A stretch of 64,000 nucleotides of DNA, from assembly GCF_041737375.1 (NCBI RefSeq), contig NZ_JBGSRV010000018.1, forward strand, positions 124,001-188,000. The letters run 5' to 3'. The position numbers were made by a program, and so were the translations under genes. Every line of letters begins with the position of its first letter. The first letter of the stretch is position 1. Origin of the DNA: Vampirovibrio sp041737375 (lineage in GTDB: Bacteria; Cyanobacteriota; Vampirovibrionia; Vampirovibrionales; Vampirovibrionaceae). The notes below the pieces were generated by a model that did no database searches, had not been told where the DNA came from, and saw only the letters and a program-made list of their open reading frames with translations. Positions 1-9,508 of this stretch are shown piece by piece.

Positions 1-63
1 CTTGGCCTGCTGAATGAAACGTATCGATTTTCAAAAACCAAACTCAAAAAAAGGCCACAGGGC

Positions 64-1539
64 ATGAGTAAAACGCCCCCTAAAACAGTCCTTTTTTATA
101 GTGTGAACACCCTGATGAACACCCCCAATTTTGCGGCGGAGCTTGAGATCATGGCCAAGCACCACGAGGCCGGAGACGAGGTGAAAGTTCTCCATTGCAA
201 GGGAACTTTAAAATCCTGCCAAACCAACCATGATCATGCGCTCAGCACCTGTTTTCGATGTAAATCGCTTTTTGAGGATGGCATTCGTAAAATCGGGCTG
301 CCCGCATCGGCGTTAATGACACTGCCTGGCACCCATGGTCCCACGCTTTATCTCCCCGAACACTTTGCCGATTTGGAAACCTTAAAAGCCTTTGCCATAG
401 ATGATGTTGATGTGGGGGCTTCCGTCTCTTCATCATTAATTTCCAAGGTTAAAAATCACAAACTGAATCCGGCCCATTACCAGTCGCTCATTCAAAGCAA
501 ACTGCGAATGGCGTTGCATGTGTATGAGGCGGTTAATCAGGTTCTGGATGACGTTCAGCCCGATTTGGTTTATTTTTTCAATGGCCGTCTGGCGGAATCC
601 CGCCCAGTGTTGCGAAGCTGCCAAAAACGGAATATCGCCTGTTTTTCAATTGATCGGGCCGGAGAGTTTGGCAAATATAATCTGTTTGAAAATACCTTGC
701 CGCATGATCTGGCCTTGAACAAGAAAAAAATGGCGGCCTTATGGCAGCAAGCCGATCTCAAAATAAGAAACGCGAAAGGCGCACAGTGGTTTGAGCATCG
801 ACGTCTGGGTAAAGATCAGGGAAAGCGATCTTTTACAAAAAATCAAACTCAAACCCTATTGCCAGAAGGCTTTGACCCCACCCTCCGCAATATCGCCATT
901 TACAACTCCTCGGAATATGAGTATGCCACCATTAAAGGCTGGAAAATGCCCATTTACGCCGATCAGAATGACGCTATTCTAAAGCTGGCACAAAGCCTGC
1001 TGGAGACAGATCCCACTATTTTTCTGTGGGTGCGCGTTCATCCCAATTTAAGCAAGGGCACCAATGTACAAATGCAGGAACTCCGGCATTTGCAGGCGTT
1101 AAATCTGCCCAACCTGGGCATTATTTTCCCGGAAAGCCGGGTAGATAGCTACGCCTTGATGGACGCTTGCGAAAAAGTGATCAGTTTTAGTTCCACCATG
1201 GGCGTAGAGGCTGGATACTGGGGGAAACCATCCATTTTAATTGGCCATGCTTTTTATGAGGATTTAGGATGCTGCTATCAAACTCACAGTCATGAGGAAA
1301 CGCTGGCCCTGATCCGGAATTCCGACTTGCCCAGCAAACCCCGAGAGGCGGCGATTCAATACGGGTATTATCAACATGCCAATGGCTATTCCTATAAACG
1401 CTTTGAACAAACCGGTTTCCACGAAGGCTTGCTGGATGGAAAGCCTTTACTATCGGCAGACAAAACGCCAGCAGGGTACCTGTATTTTAAAGCCTTAAAA
1501 CGAATAGACCAATTACGCAGTCGAATCGCAAGCCTTTAG
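64..1539 (+). CDS. Surface carbohydrate / capsule biosynthesis-like protein
   Basis: A 491-residue soluble protein without signal peptide. The N-terminus (VLFYSVNTLMNTPNFAAELE) and the C-terminal half, with segments such as VISFSSTMGVEAGYWGKPSI, resemble GT-B-fold capsule or surface-carbohydrate biosynthesis proteins. In these an Ser-Ser-Thr...E-A loop binds a nucleotide sugar. A cysteine-rich patch lies near residues 45-70 (C..C....C..C). It precedes an ulosonic-acid gene block on the same strand, which fits transfer of, or assembly with, that sugar. The reading frame stays open to the left window edge, so a longer N-terminus cannot be excluded, but the ATG gives a natural start. The specific reaction is unknown; family placement is by resemblance only. 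Confidence 0.6.
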   Translation: MSKTPPKTVLFYSVNTLMNTPNFAAELEIMAKHHEAGDEVKVLHCKGTLKSCQTNHDHALSTCFRCKSLFEDGIRKIGLPASALMTLPGTHGPTLYLPEHFADLETLKAFAIDDVDVGASVSSSLISKVKNHKLNPAHYQSLIQSKLRMALHVYEAVNQVLDDVQPDLVYFFNGRLAESRPVLRSCQKRNIACFSIDRAGEFGKYNLFENTLPHDLALNKKKMAALWQQADLKIRNAKGAQWFEHRRLGKDQGKRSFTKNQTQTLLPEGFDPTLRNIAIYNSSEYEYATIKGWKMPIYADQNDAILKLAQSLLETDPTIFLWVRVHPNLSKGTNVQMQELRHLQALNLPNLGIIFPESRVDSYALMDACEKVISFSSTMGVEAGYWGKPSILIGHAFYEDLGCCYQTHSHEETLALIRNSDLPSKPREAAIQYGYYQHANGYSYKRFEQTGFHEGLLDGKPLLSADKTPAGYLYFKALKRIDQLRSRIASL

Positions 1540-1621
1540 CCCAAAAAATAAAAAAGCAAGAGATAGAGGTTCAAAAAATCATAAAATCAATTGGCCATTG
1601 GCTTCAAACGTTTACCTGGCA

Positions 1622-1643
1622 TCAGCAATGCTGACACTTTTTT
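1622..1643 (+). terminator. Possible weak intrinsic terminator
   Basis: A short 5-bp stem (TCAGC/GCTGA, loop AAT) is followed after two bases by a run of T. It lies about 80 bases after the first gene and before the neuB-like gene. The stem is short, so termination may be partial. Confidence 0.3.
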
Positions 1644-1819
1644 CTGTCACAAAACTTTGAAGTGTGTGCCATCAAACCTTTTCCCTTAAAACGCACAGCA
1701 ATGAAAAAGTACTTTTAAAGAATGTTTATGTTAGCTTAACTACTCGTATTGACTCTGGTTGAATGAGATCGGTTGATGTTTAAAGTTCGGGTTTCTACCT
1801 GAGTAACAAGGATTGCCAC

Positions 1820-2899
1820 ATGAAAAAAAGAGAGTTCGTCATTGGTTCTAAAGTCGTAAATGATGCCAGCGAGTGCTTTGTGATTGCCGAAGTCGGCCAC
1901 AATCACCAGGGCAGCGTTGAAATGTGCAAGGAAATTTTTAAAGCCGCAAGAACCAGTGGGGCCAGTGCGGTCAAGCTTCAGAAGCGGGATAATAAAAGCC
2001 TTTATACCGCCAGTTTTTATGACACCCCCTACAATTCTGAAAACGCCTATGGGCCCACCTATGGTCTGCATCGCGAGGCACTGGAGTTTGGGGAAGCTGA
2101 ATTTCGTGAGTTAAAACAGTACGCAGAAGAACTGGGGCTTGTCTTTTTTTCCACGGCCTTTGATTTTAAGAGCGCCGATTTTTTGGCCAATCTTGATATT
2201 CCTTGCTACAAACTGGCTTCCGGGGATATTACCAATATTCCCTTGCTACAGTATGTGGCTAAAATCGGAAAACCCATGATCATCAGCACCGGCGCTTCCA
2301 CCATGGAAGATGTACAACGGGCTCATGACGCCATTATGCCCATTAACCCGCAACTGGCCATTTTGCAATGTACCGCCAGTTACCCTTGTGGCTTTGGTGA
2401 AATGGATTTGAACGTGATTAAAAGCTACCGGGACGCTTTTTTAGAGGCCACCATTGGTTTGTCCTCACACGATAACGGCATTGCCATGGCGGTAGCCGCT
2501 TATGTACTGGGCGCCCGTGTGATTGAAAAACATTTCACCCTCAATCGGGCCATGAAAGGCACCGATCACGCTTTTTCCCTGGAACCCCAAGGCATGAGCA
2601 AGATGGTTCGGGATTTAAGCCGGTTGCGCACAGCGTTGGGCAGTTCCGAAAAACAGATGTTTGATTCTGAAAAAGCGGCCCGTGGCAAAATGGGCAAGAA
2701 AATTGTGGCCGCTCGCCCTTTACCGGCTGGACATTTGCTTCAGGAAGGCGATTTGGCTTTTAAATCCCCCGGAGACGGACTGGCACCGTATTACGCCTTT
2801 GAACTCTACGGCAAAGTGCTAAAAACGTCGTTGCAGGAAGATGAAGAAGTTTATTTCGAGCATGTAGAAGCCAGATCCTCTGAGCTGGTGGCCGGATAG
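1820..2899 (+). CDS. NeuB-family nonulosonic acid synthase
   Basis: 359 residues, close to the usual 340-350 of the family. The N-terminal NeuB TIM barrel begins with the typical CFVIAEVGHNHQGS motif and includes KLASGDITNIPL and LQCTASYPC. A C-terminal SAF/antifreeze-like domain follows from about residue 295. Family members condense phosphoenolpyruvate with a 6-carbon amino sugar (ManNAc or relatives) to make sialic, legionaminic or pseudaminic acid. The substrate here cannot be read from the sequence. It starts a tightly packed run with phosphatase, SDR, aldehyde dehydrogenase, cytidylyltransferase and transketolase genes. No 2-epimerase gene (NeuC type) is seen beside it. Confidence 0.88.
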   Translation: MKKREFVIGSKVVNDASECFVIAEVGHNHQGSVEMCKEIFKAARTSGASAVKLQKRDNKSLYTASFYDTPYNSENAYGPTYGLHREALEFGEAEFRELKQYAEELGLVFFSTAFDFKSADFLANLDIPCYKLASGDITNIPLLQYVAKIGKPMIISTGASTMEDVQRAHDAIMPINPQLAILQCTASYPCGFGEMDLNVIKSYRDAFLEATIGLSSHDNGIAMAVAAYVLGARVIEKHFTLNRAMKGTDHAFSLEPQGMSKMVRDLSRLRTALGSSEKQMFDSEKAARGKMGKKIVAARPLPAGHLLQEGDLAFKSPGDGLAPYYAFELYGKVLKTSLQEDEEVYFEHVEARSSELVAG

Positions 2900-2942
2900 G
2901 TCATTTTTCCGACAAATCACAAGTCCCCGAAGGAGAGCCGAC

Positions 2943-3485
2943 ATGACCCTGTTGTCGTTACATAGCCCTGACCTGTCAGCCGCTAGCGTGGCGTTGGTGG
3001 TGTTCGATTTTGATGGCGTTTTTACCGACAATACCGTGTGGGTCACCGAAGACGGCAAGGAGTCTGTGCGGTGTTGGCGTAGCGATGGCTTAGGGCTGGA
3101 AAAGCTACGGTTGAGCGGATTGCCGGTGTGGGTACTCAGCACCGAAGTCAACCCAGCCGTAGCTCACCGCTGCAAAAAGCTGGGGCTGCCTGTGCAACAT
3201 GGGCTGGCCAATAAACAGGAAGCCCTGATAGCGCTGACCCAAAAGCTGGGTGTGCCCTTGCTAAATACGGTTTATGTAGGCAACGACATTAATGACCGGG
3301 GATGTCTTGAAATAGCGGGCTTGCCCGTTGTGGTTCAGGACGCGCACCCGGATGTTCTGCCGCTGGCCAAATACCAAACGCAGCGAGCGGGGGGATTTGG
3401 CGCGGTTCGAGAGGTTTGCGACTGGTTGATGGCCAATCGGACGGAAGGCCCTGTCACTTTAGCATCCTGTCCGGTGGGGTCCTAA
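2943..3485 (+). CDS. KdsC/YrbI-type HAD phosphatase
   Basis: 180 residues, the size of KdsC. HAD motif I is FDFDGVFTDN (nucleophile D22, acid D24) and the late motif is YVGNDINDRGC. KdsC removes the phosphate from KDO-8-phosphate, and NeuA-linked relatives act on sialic-acid-9-phosphate. Placed directly behind the NeuB-type synthase, it probably dephosphorylates that enzyme's product, which implies a phosphorylated substrate. A good ribosome site (GGAGAG) precedes the ATG. The SDR gene follows three bases after the stop, so the genes are very likely co-transcribed. Confidence 0.85.
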   Translation: MTLLSLHSPDLSAASVALVVFDFDGVFTDNTVWVTEDGKESVRCWRSDGLGLEKLRLSGLPVWVLSTEVNPAVAHRCKKLGLPVQHGLANKQEALIALTQKLGVPLLNTVYVGNDINDRGCLEIAGLPVVVQDAHPDVLPLAKYQTQRAGGFGAVREVCDWLMANRTEGPVTLASCPVGS

Positions 3486-3488
3486 GCC

Positions 3489-4316
3489 ATGAGCGAGGTA
3501 TTGGCGCAGTTTCAACTAAAGGAAGAACTTGCGGTTGTCACGGGCGGTTTTGGCAAACTGGGCGCTATCTGGACCCAGACGCTACTGGAAGCGGGGGCTG
3601 TGGTGGCCGTTCTGGATCGACCCGGCGTGACGCCTTCCGGTTCGCAACAAGCCCTGCAAACCCGGTTTGGCGCTTCAATACTTCGCTTTTACGAGGCGGA
3701 TGTGACCGATAAGGCGTCTCTCAAAAACGTTCGGGGGCAAATTGAATCGGATTTTAATCGTCTAGCAGGCATTCTGATCAACAACGCCGGAATCGATCAG
3801 CCCCCCCAGGCGGGAAAAACAGCCTACCTGCAAGACATCCCCGCCGAGGCGTTCGCCAGAGTTCTGGAGGTCAATATCACCGGGGCTTTTTTGTGTATGC
3901 AAGTGTTTGGGGGAGCCATGCTGAAGCGGGGTGGTGGGGCCATTGTGAATATCGGCTCTCTCTATGCCTCGGTGTCCCCGGATGCCCGGTTTTACGATCA
4001 TTTGTCCAGTGATGCTGAGCCGCCCTTTATCAAGCCTCCGGCATACGGGGCTTCCAAAGCGGCGTTGGTGAATTTGACCCGGTACTTTGCCACCCATTGG
4101 GGCCCTCAGGGGATTCGAGTCAACGCCTTATCCCCCGGTGGGGTGGAAGGCGGACAGGATGCGGCCTTCCAACAAAAATTTAACCACCGTGTTCCGCTGG
4201 GGCGAATGGCCAACGCAGCAGATTTAAGCGGCCCCTTCCTGTTTTTGGCCAGCAAGGCCTCGCAGTATGTAACGGGCATTGAATTAAAAGTTGATGGAGG
4301 ATTTACAGCATGGTAA
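3489..4316 (+). CDS. Short-chain dehydrogenase/reductase (SDR)
   Basis: 275 residues with a Rossmann NAD(P) site (VTGGFGKLG, near residue 17), the NNAG motif, a catalytic serine in NIGSLYASV and YxxxK in AYGASKAAL. The C-terminus (GIELKVDGGFTAW) is typical of classical SDRs. It belongs to the glycan operon and overlaps the next gene by seven bases. It probably oxidises or reduces a sugar intermediate. The exact substrate is unknown; SDRs in ulosonic-acid clusters have varied roles. Confidence 0.8.
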   Translation: MSEVLAQFQLKEELAVVTGGFGKLGAIWTQTLLEAGAVVAVLDRPGVTPSGSQQALQTRFGASILRFYEADVTDKASLKNVRGQIESDFNRLAGILINNAGIDQPPQAGKTAYLQDIPAEAFARVLEVNITGAFLCMQVFGGAMLKRGGGAIVNIGSLYASVSPDARFYDHLSSDAEPPFIKPPAYGASKAALVNLTRYFATHWGPQGIRVNALSPGGVEGGQDAAFQQKFNHRVPLGRMANAADLSGPFLFLASKASQYVTGIELKVDGGFTAW

Positions 4317-5809
4317 GCAGCCAGGCGATGCCCATACTGCAGGATTTCAGTTTTGATTTCCCCAGACAGTGCCTGCATTGGATTCACAATGCTGAAGTGC
4401 CTTCGGAATTGTTGGTGGATAAATACAATCCCGCCTCTGGCTTGGTTCTTACCCAGCTGGCCCGTGGCAGCCGGGTGGAAGCAAACCTTGCCATTGAAGC
4501 CGCTGAACAGGCTTGGGAAAACTGGAGCCAAACCCCGGTCATTTCCCGAGCCAACCTGCTGCGGGAAGCCACTTTGCTCATGACAGATCGCCAGAACGAA
4601 ATCGCTCAAATTATCGCGCTGGAAACAGGTCGTTCCCTCAAAGACGCCCTGGGCGAAGTAGGAGCGGCTATTGAGCAGGGCTTTTTTATGTCCGGTGAAG
4701 GGCGTCGATATTTTGGACGAACCACCACCAGCGCCATGCCCAATCGTTCGGCCATGACCCTGCGCCAGCCAGTTGGGGTTTGCGCCCTGATTGTGGCCGC
4801 CAATACCCCCATTGCCAACGTCACCTGGAAAGCGTTTCCGGCCCTTTTGTGTGGCAACACGGTGGTGATGAAAGCCTCCGAAGACACCCCGTATACCCCC
4901 GTATGGTTTGCCCGGATTTTAAAAGAAGTGGGTTTGCCAGCAGGCGTATTTAACGTGGTTCAAGGGCTGGGAGAAGAAGCGGGCGCCCCGCTGGTAGAAG
5001 ATGAGCGGGTTGATTTGGTGAGCTTTACGGGCTCTGTAAGCGTGGGCCGATGGATTCAAAAAACAGCCGGAGAACGACTGGCCAAGGTGTGCCTGGAACT
5101 GGGCGGCAAAAACGCCATGGTGGTTTGTGAAGACGCAGATCTGGAAAATGCGGCCCAAATGGCGTTGCTGTCCGCCTTTTCCAATGCGGGGCAACGCTGC
5201 GCTTCGGGCAGTCGCATCGTGGTACTGGACAGCGTTTACGAGGCGTTTAAAACCCGTCTGCTTGAAAAAACCAAAGCCTTTCGCATGGGCGTATCCGAAA
5301 GCGATGACGCCGGCCCGGTGATTAACGAAGCCCAACTCAACCATATGCTACAAGCCGTGCAGCAGGCCAAGGCCGAAGGGGCCACCGTGTTAATTGGCGG
5401 AGAACGCATGCGGGATGAGGCCCATGGCGGGGGGTATTATATGGCCCCCACCATTTTGGAAAATGTATCCCCGGATGCGGCCATTTCCATGGAAGAACTG
5501 TTTGGGCCGATTACCACCCTGTACCGGGTGAGTAGCTTTGCGGAAGCCGTTGCCCTGAATAATCGCTCTAATATGGGTTTAACGGCCGCCATCCACACCG
5601 CCAACATGCACCGGGTGCAGCGATTTATTGAGTTAAGCCGCACCGGGGTGGTTTCCGTTAACGGCCCCACCTACGGCAGCGAACCGCACATGCCTTTTGG
5701 CGGTTTGAAAAATTCCGGCAACGGTTGGCGAGAGCCGGGACCTGAGGCGCTGGATGTGTATTCCGAGGTGAAAACCGTTTATATCAAATACGATCCCGCC
5801 CTAGTGTAA
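4310..5809 (+). CDS. NAD(P)-dependent aldehyde dehydrogenase
   Basis: 499 residues, full length for the ALDH superfamily. Visible are the cofactor-binding stretch with SFTGSVSVGRWI, the catalytic glutamate in LELGGKNAMV, the catalytic cysteine in NAGQRCASGS and the C-terminal PFGGLKNSG motif. It oxidises an aldehyde to an acid. Its overlap with the SDR gene and its place inside a NeuB/NeuA block suggest it works on a sugar aldehyde, possibly producing or consuming a precursor shared with the transketolase. That role is inference. ALDH genes are not part of the textbook sialic, legionaminic or pseudaminic routes. Confidence 0.85.
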   Translation: MVSSQAMPILQDFSFDFPRQCLHWIHNAEVPSELLVDKYNPASGLVLTQLARGSRVEANLAIEAAEQAWENWSQTPVISRANLLREATLLMTDRQNEIAQIIALETGRSLKDALGEVGAAIEQGFFMSGEGRRYFGRTTTSAMPNRSAMTLRQPVGVCALIVAANTPIANVTWKAFPALLCGNTVVMKASEDTPYTPVWFARILKEVGLPAGVFNVVQGLGEEAGAPLVEDERVDLVSFTGSVSVGRWIQKTAGERLAKVCLELGGKNAMVVCEDADLENAAQMALLSAFSNAGQRCASGSRIVVLDSVYEAFKTRLLEKTKAFRMGVSESDDAGPVINEAQLNHMLQAVQQAKAEGATVLIGGERMRDEAHGGGYYMAPTILENVSPDAAISMEELFGPITTLYRVSSFAEAVALNNRSNMGLTAAIHTANMHRVQRFIELSRTGVVSVNGPTYGSEPHMPFGGLKNSGNGWREPGPEALDVYSEVKTVYIKYDPALV

Positions 5810-5827
5810 GTGTAAGAGGAGACAGGC

Positions 5828-6589
5828 ATGCCACAGACCGTTTGCCAGCCGCTGGAATGTCTGGCCCTGATCCCGGCTCGGGGAGGCTCCAAGCGCATTC
5901 CCAATAAAAATATCAAGCCATTGGCAGGGCATCCTTTGTTTGCTTATACCATTGGGGCGGCGCTGGATTCGGGTGTTTTCAAGCGGGTGATTGTCTCCAC
6001 CGAAAGCCCTGAAATTGCCGCTATCGCCAAACAGTACGGGGCAGAAGTCCCCTATCTTCGACCGGCTTTGCTGGCCAGCGATCAATCCCCCGATATTGAA
6101 TGGATTCAGGAATTGCTCAGCCAATTGCAGGCGCAAGGCGAAGGCGCGCCCTGTTTTTCCATTCTGCGGCCGACCAGTCCCTTTCGCACCCCGCAAACCA
6201 TTCGCCGGGCCTGGGAAGCCTTTACCGCCGATGGCCAGGCCGATTCACTGCGAGCGGTGGAACCCTGCAATGAGCATCCGGCCAAAATGTGGCAAATGGC
6301 AGGCAACCGCATCACCCCCGTGATCCGTAACCCCGATCCCACAGGCACTCCTTGGCACAGTACACCCTATCAGGCACTCCCCCCCATCTTTGTTCAAAAT
6401 GCCAGCCTTGAAATCGCCTGGACACGGGTGGTGCTGGAAGAAGGCTCCATTGCGGGCCAAACCATTATGCCCTTTTTCAGCGAAGGCCACGAAGGCTTTG
6501 ACATCAATCAGCCCAAAGACTGGGTGGTTGCTGAATACCTGCTGAGTCAACATCAAGTTTCACTGCCCAATGTAAGGATTTGCGTATGA
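5828..6589 (+). CDS. NeuA-type CMP-ulosonic acid cytidylyltransferase
   Basis: 253 residues. The N-terminal signature LIPARGGSKRIPNKNIKPLAG is the nucleotide-binding loop of acylneuraminate cytidylyltransferases, followed by LRPTSPFRTPQTI. The enzyme activates a nonulosonic acid with CTP to the CMP-sugar used by glycosyltransferases. It carries no C-terminal phosphatase domain; a separate KdsC-type phosphatase is encoded upstream. It sits 18 bases after the ALDH gene with a GAGGAG ribosome site, and its stop overlaps the transketolase start (ATGA). Confidence 0.85.
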   Translation: MPQTVCQPLECLALIPARGGSKRIPNKNIKPLAGHPLFAYTIGAALDSGVFKRVIVSTESPEIAAIAKQYGAEVPYLRPALLASDQSPDIEWIQELLSQLQAQGEGAPCFSILRPTSPFRTPQTIRRAWEAFTADGQADSLRAVEPCNEHPAKMWQMAGNRITPVIRNPDPTGTPWHSTPYQALPPIFVQNASLEIAWTRVVLEEGSIAGQTIMPFFSEGHEGFDINQPKDWVVAEYLLSQHQVSLPNVRICV

Positions 6590-8508
6590 ACCCGCTGACC
6601 TATATTCCCGTTTCCGAAATTCGCCGAGTCCGGCAAGCACTGAGCCAGACTTCACCCCAAGAAGCCTGCGCCATTCTGAGCGACCTGTTTCGTATTAATA
6701 CGCTTTACATGATTGCTCGTGCAGGGTCTGGACACATCGGCTCCAGCTTCAGTTGTCTGGATATTTTAACCTGGCTGTGGCAGCAGGAAATGAACGATCC
6801 CAACCAGCGGGCATCGGGGGATCTGTGCTTTTCTTCCAAGGGTCATGATGCGCCGGGACTGTATGCCCTGATGATCGGCATGGAAAAGCTGGATTCCAAA
6901 TACCTGCATTTGCTGCGTCAACTGGGCGGACTGCCCGGACATCCCGATGTTAAAACCCCCTATATCGTCACCAACACAGGCTCTTTGGGCATGGGCATTT
7001 CCAAGGCACGAGGGATGGTGACTGCCGATCGGCTCAACGGCGTTAAACGCCAGATTTATGTGATTACCGGCGACGGCGAATTGCAAGAGGGTCAATTCTG
7101 GGAGTCTCTGCAACCCACCGCCAACGGCCACTTTTCCGAAATCACGGTGATTGTGGATCACAACAAAATTCAATCGGATTTATGGGTGAAAAACGTCAGT
7201 GATTTAGGCCATCTGGAAGAGAAACTGCGGGCCTTCAATTGGGAAGTGCGCCGGTGTGATGGCCACGATTTTGAGGCACTGGGGCAGGCCTTCTCCCATT
7301 TCAAAACCATTCAGGATCGCCCTCAAATTTTGATTGCGGACACCCTGAAAGGCAAAGGCGTTTCCTTTATGGAGCCTCATCAACTGGGCGAGTTCGACTT
7401 GTACGGGTTCCACAGCGGCGCTCCCAGCGTTTCCGACTACGAAAACGCATTGGCCGAATTGCTGCAACGGGTCAACCAGCGCCTGCAAGCAGCCCATATT
7501 GATGCCGTACAAGTAGAAACTGTGGAGCGTCCGGTGCGATTGGCCCCCCAGTCCCCTCAAAAACTGGTAAAGGCGTACGGGGAAGCGCTGGTTGAGCTGG
7601 CCCGCGAGAACCCTGATATTGTGGCTTTGGACGGGGATTTGATGCTGGATACGGGATTAATTCCGTTTAAAAACGAGTTTCCGCAACGGTTTGTGGAATG
7701 CGGCATCGCGGAACAAGATATGGTGTCCATGGCTGGAGGGCTGGCCTTACAGGGGAAAATTCCGGTGGTGCATTCCTTTGCTTGCTTCCTGTCCACCCGG
7801 CCCAACGAGCAAATTTACAACAACGCCACAGAGCATACCAAAATCATCTACGCCGGCTCACTGGCTGGCGTAGTGCCTTCCGGCCCCGGACACTCCCACC
7901 AGTCGGTGCGGGATATCTCCATTCTGGGATCGATTCCGGGACTGACCCTGATAGAGCCTGCCAACGAACAGGAATCAAAAATGAGCATTCGTTGGGCGGT
8001 GGCAGAAAACACCCACAGCACCTATATTCGTCTGGTTTCCATTCCGGTGGATACCAACTTTGAGTTGCCAGCGGATTACCGACTCACGCAAGGGCAGGGC
8101 GTGGCGTTGTGTGAAGGGAATGATGCCGTATTGTTTGCCTACGGCCCCGTGATGTTGACAGAAGCCCTCAAAGCCTCTCAACAACTCAAAGCGGAAGGCA
8201 TCAGCCTGAAAGTGGTCAACCTGCCCTGGCTGAATACAGTCGACCCCGATTGGCTGCAAGCCATGGTGCAACCGGTGCGCATGATTTTTACGCTGGACAA
8301 TCATTACCGCACCTTTGGACAAGGCATGGTGATCGGGGCCAGCCTCATGCGGCACAGTAGCCACAAGCCAGTGATCTCCTTTGGACTGGATCAGGTACCG
8401 GCCTGCGGACTCAACCACGAAGTGCTGGCTCATCATGAACTGGACGCCAATGGCTTGACCCGAACCATCCACCAGCACCTGGCCAGCGTACTGACAGCCC
8501 CAGCCTGA
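6586..8508 (+). CDS. Transketolase-like thiamine-diphosphate enzyme
   Basis: About 640 residues, joining the N- and C-terminal transketolase halves that are often split in biosynthetic clusters. The thiamine-diphosphate motif GDGELQEGQFWES lies near residue 165. The C-terminal half carries ECGIAEQDMVSMAGGLA and a pyrimidine-domain segment. I prefer the ATG at 6586 (ATGA overlap with the previous stop, AAGGA ribosome site) over the TTG two codons upstream. In a NeuB/NeuA operon it probably rearranges sugar phosphates to supply an unusual precursor. It could also be a DXS-like or general transketolase. Confidence 0.82.
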   Translation: MNPLTYIPVSEIRRVRQALSQTSPQEACAILSDLFRINTLYMIARAGSGHIGSSFSCLDILTWLWQQEMNDPNQRASGDLCFSSKGHDAPGLYALMIGMEKLDSKYLHLLRQLGGLPGHPDVKTPYIVTNTGSLGMGISKARGMVTADRLNGVKRQIYVITGDGELQEGQFWESLQPTANGHFSEITVIVDHNKIQSDLWVKNVSDLGHLEEKLRAFNWEVRRCDGHDFEALGQAFSHFKTIQDRPQILIADTLKGKGVSFMEPHQLGEFDLYGFHSGAPSVSDYENALAELLQRVNQRLQAAHIDAVQVETVERPVRLAPQSPQKLVKAYGEALVELARENPDIVALDGDLMLDTGLIPFKNEFPQRFVECGIAEQDMVSMAGGLALQGKIPVVHSFACFLSTRPNEQIYNNATEHTKIIYAGSLAGVVPSGPGHSHQSVRDISILGSIPGLTLIEPANEQESKMSIRWAVAENTHSTYIRLVSIPVDTNFELPADYRLTQGQGVALCEGNDAVLFAYGPVMLTEALKASQQLKAEGISLKVVNLPWLNTVDPDWLQAMVQPVRMIFTLDNHYRTFGQGMVIGASLMRHSSHKPVISFGLDQVPACGLNHEVLAHHELDANGLTRTIHQHLASVLTAPA

Positions 8509-8584
8509 CTTTAAGCAGCCCCCCCTTTCAGGAGCGCACCTACCGCCCGAGCATGAACGTTTGATGAGAGAGCGTGTGAACAAG

Positions 8585-9508
8585 ATGTCGACCCATTTAT
8601 TACCCAACCTATCCTCCAATTCGCTGAATGAGCTGGAATCGGAAGCCATTGAAATTTTTCGGGAAGGGGCTGCCACCGGCATCAACCCGGTGCTGATGTA
8701 TTCGATTGGCAAGGATTCCTCGGTGTTGCTGCACTTGGCCCGAAAGGCGTTTTATCCAGCCCCGCCGCCATTTCCCTTGCTGCATGTGGATACCACCTGG
8801 AAATTTCGGGAAATGTATGAGCATCGTGAGCGGGTGGCCGCCGAAAGCGGTTTAAGACTGATTGTGCATGTGAATGAAGAAGGGGTATCCAGAAACATCA
8901 ACCCCTTTACACACGGCTCATCCTACTATACGGATGTGATGAAAACCGAAGGGCTAAAGCAGGCTTTAAACCAGCATGGCTTTGACATCGTGTTCGGGGG
9001 CGCTCGGCGGGATGAGGAAAAATCACGGGCCAAAGAGCGCATATTCTCGTTTCGATCAGCGGGCCACCGATGGGATCCCAAAATGCAGCGCCCCGAACTG
9101 TGGACGCTTTACAATACACGCTTGCGAGCGGGTGAGAGCTTGCGGGTGTTTCCGCTCTCCAATTGGACTGAGCTGGATATCTGGCAATATATTTACCGGG
9201 AAAATATTGCCATTGTGCCTTTGTATCTGGCCCAAAAGCGTCCGGTGGTGCGGCGGGGCAACCTGCTGATTATGGCGGACGATGATCGCTTGCCTCTGGA
9301 ATCTGGTGAAACCCCGGAAATGCGAATGGTTCGATTTAGAACCCTGGGTTGCTATCCACTGACCGCAGCCGTGGAAAGCACGGCCACCACACTGGAAGCG
9401 GTTATTGCCGAAACGCTGGGCGCCCGTTCCTCAGAGCGACAAGGCCGGTTGATTGATCACGATCAGGCTGGCTCCATGGAGAAAAAAAAGCAGGAGGGCT
9501 ATTTCTAA
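8585..9508 (+). CDS. cysD: Sulfate adenylyltransferase subunit 2
   Basis: About 307 residues, highly typical of CysD: YSIGKDSSVLLHLARKAFYP is the PP-loop of the ATP-pyrophosphatase fold, followed by FPLLHVDTTWKFREMYEHR and GGARRDEEKSRAKER. It is the catalytic subunit making adenylyl sulfate from ATP and sulfate, driven by GTP hydrolysis in CysN. The start chosen is the ATG at 8585, matching family length; an in-frame ATG at 8564 is possible. Its stop overlaps the cysN start (TAATG), so the subunits are translationally coupled. It lies 76 bases after the glycan genes on the same strand. Confidence 0.95.
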   Translation: MSTHLLPNLSSNSLNELESEAIEIFREGAATGINPVLMYSIGKDSSVLLHLARKAFYPAPPPFPLLHVDTTWKFREMYEHRERVAAESGLRLIVHVNEEGVSRNINPFTHGSSYYTDVMKTEGLKQALNQHGFDIVFGGARRDEEKSRAKERIFSFRSAGHRWDPKMQRPELWTLYNTRLRAGESLRVFPLSNWTELDIWQYIYRENIAIVPLYLAQKRPVVRRGNLLIMADDDRLPLESGETPEMRMVRFRTLGCYPLTAAVESTATTLEAVIAETLGARSSERQGRLIDHDQAGSMEKKKQEGYF

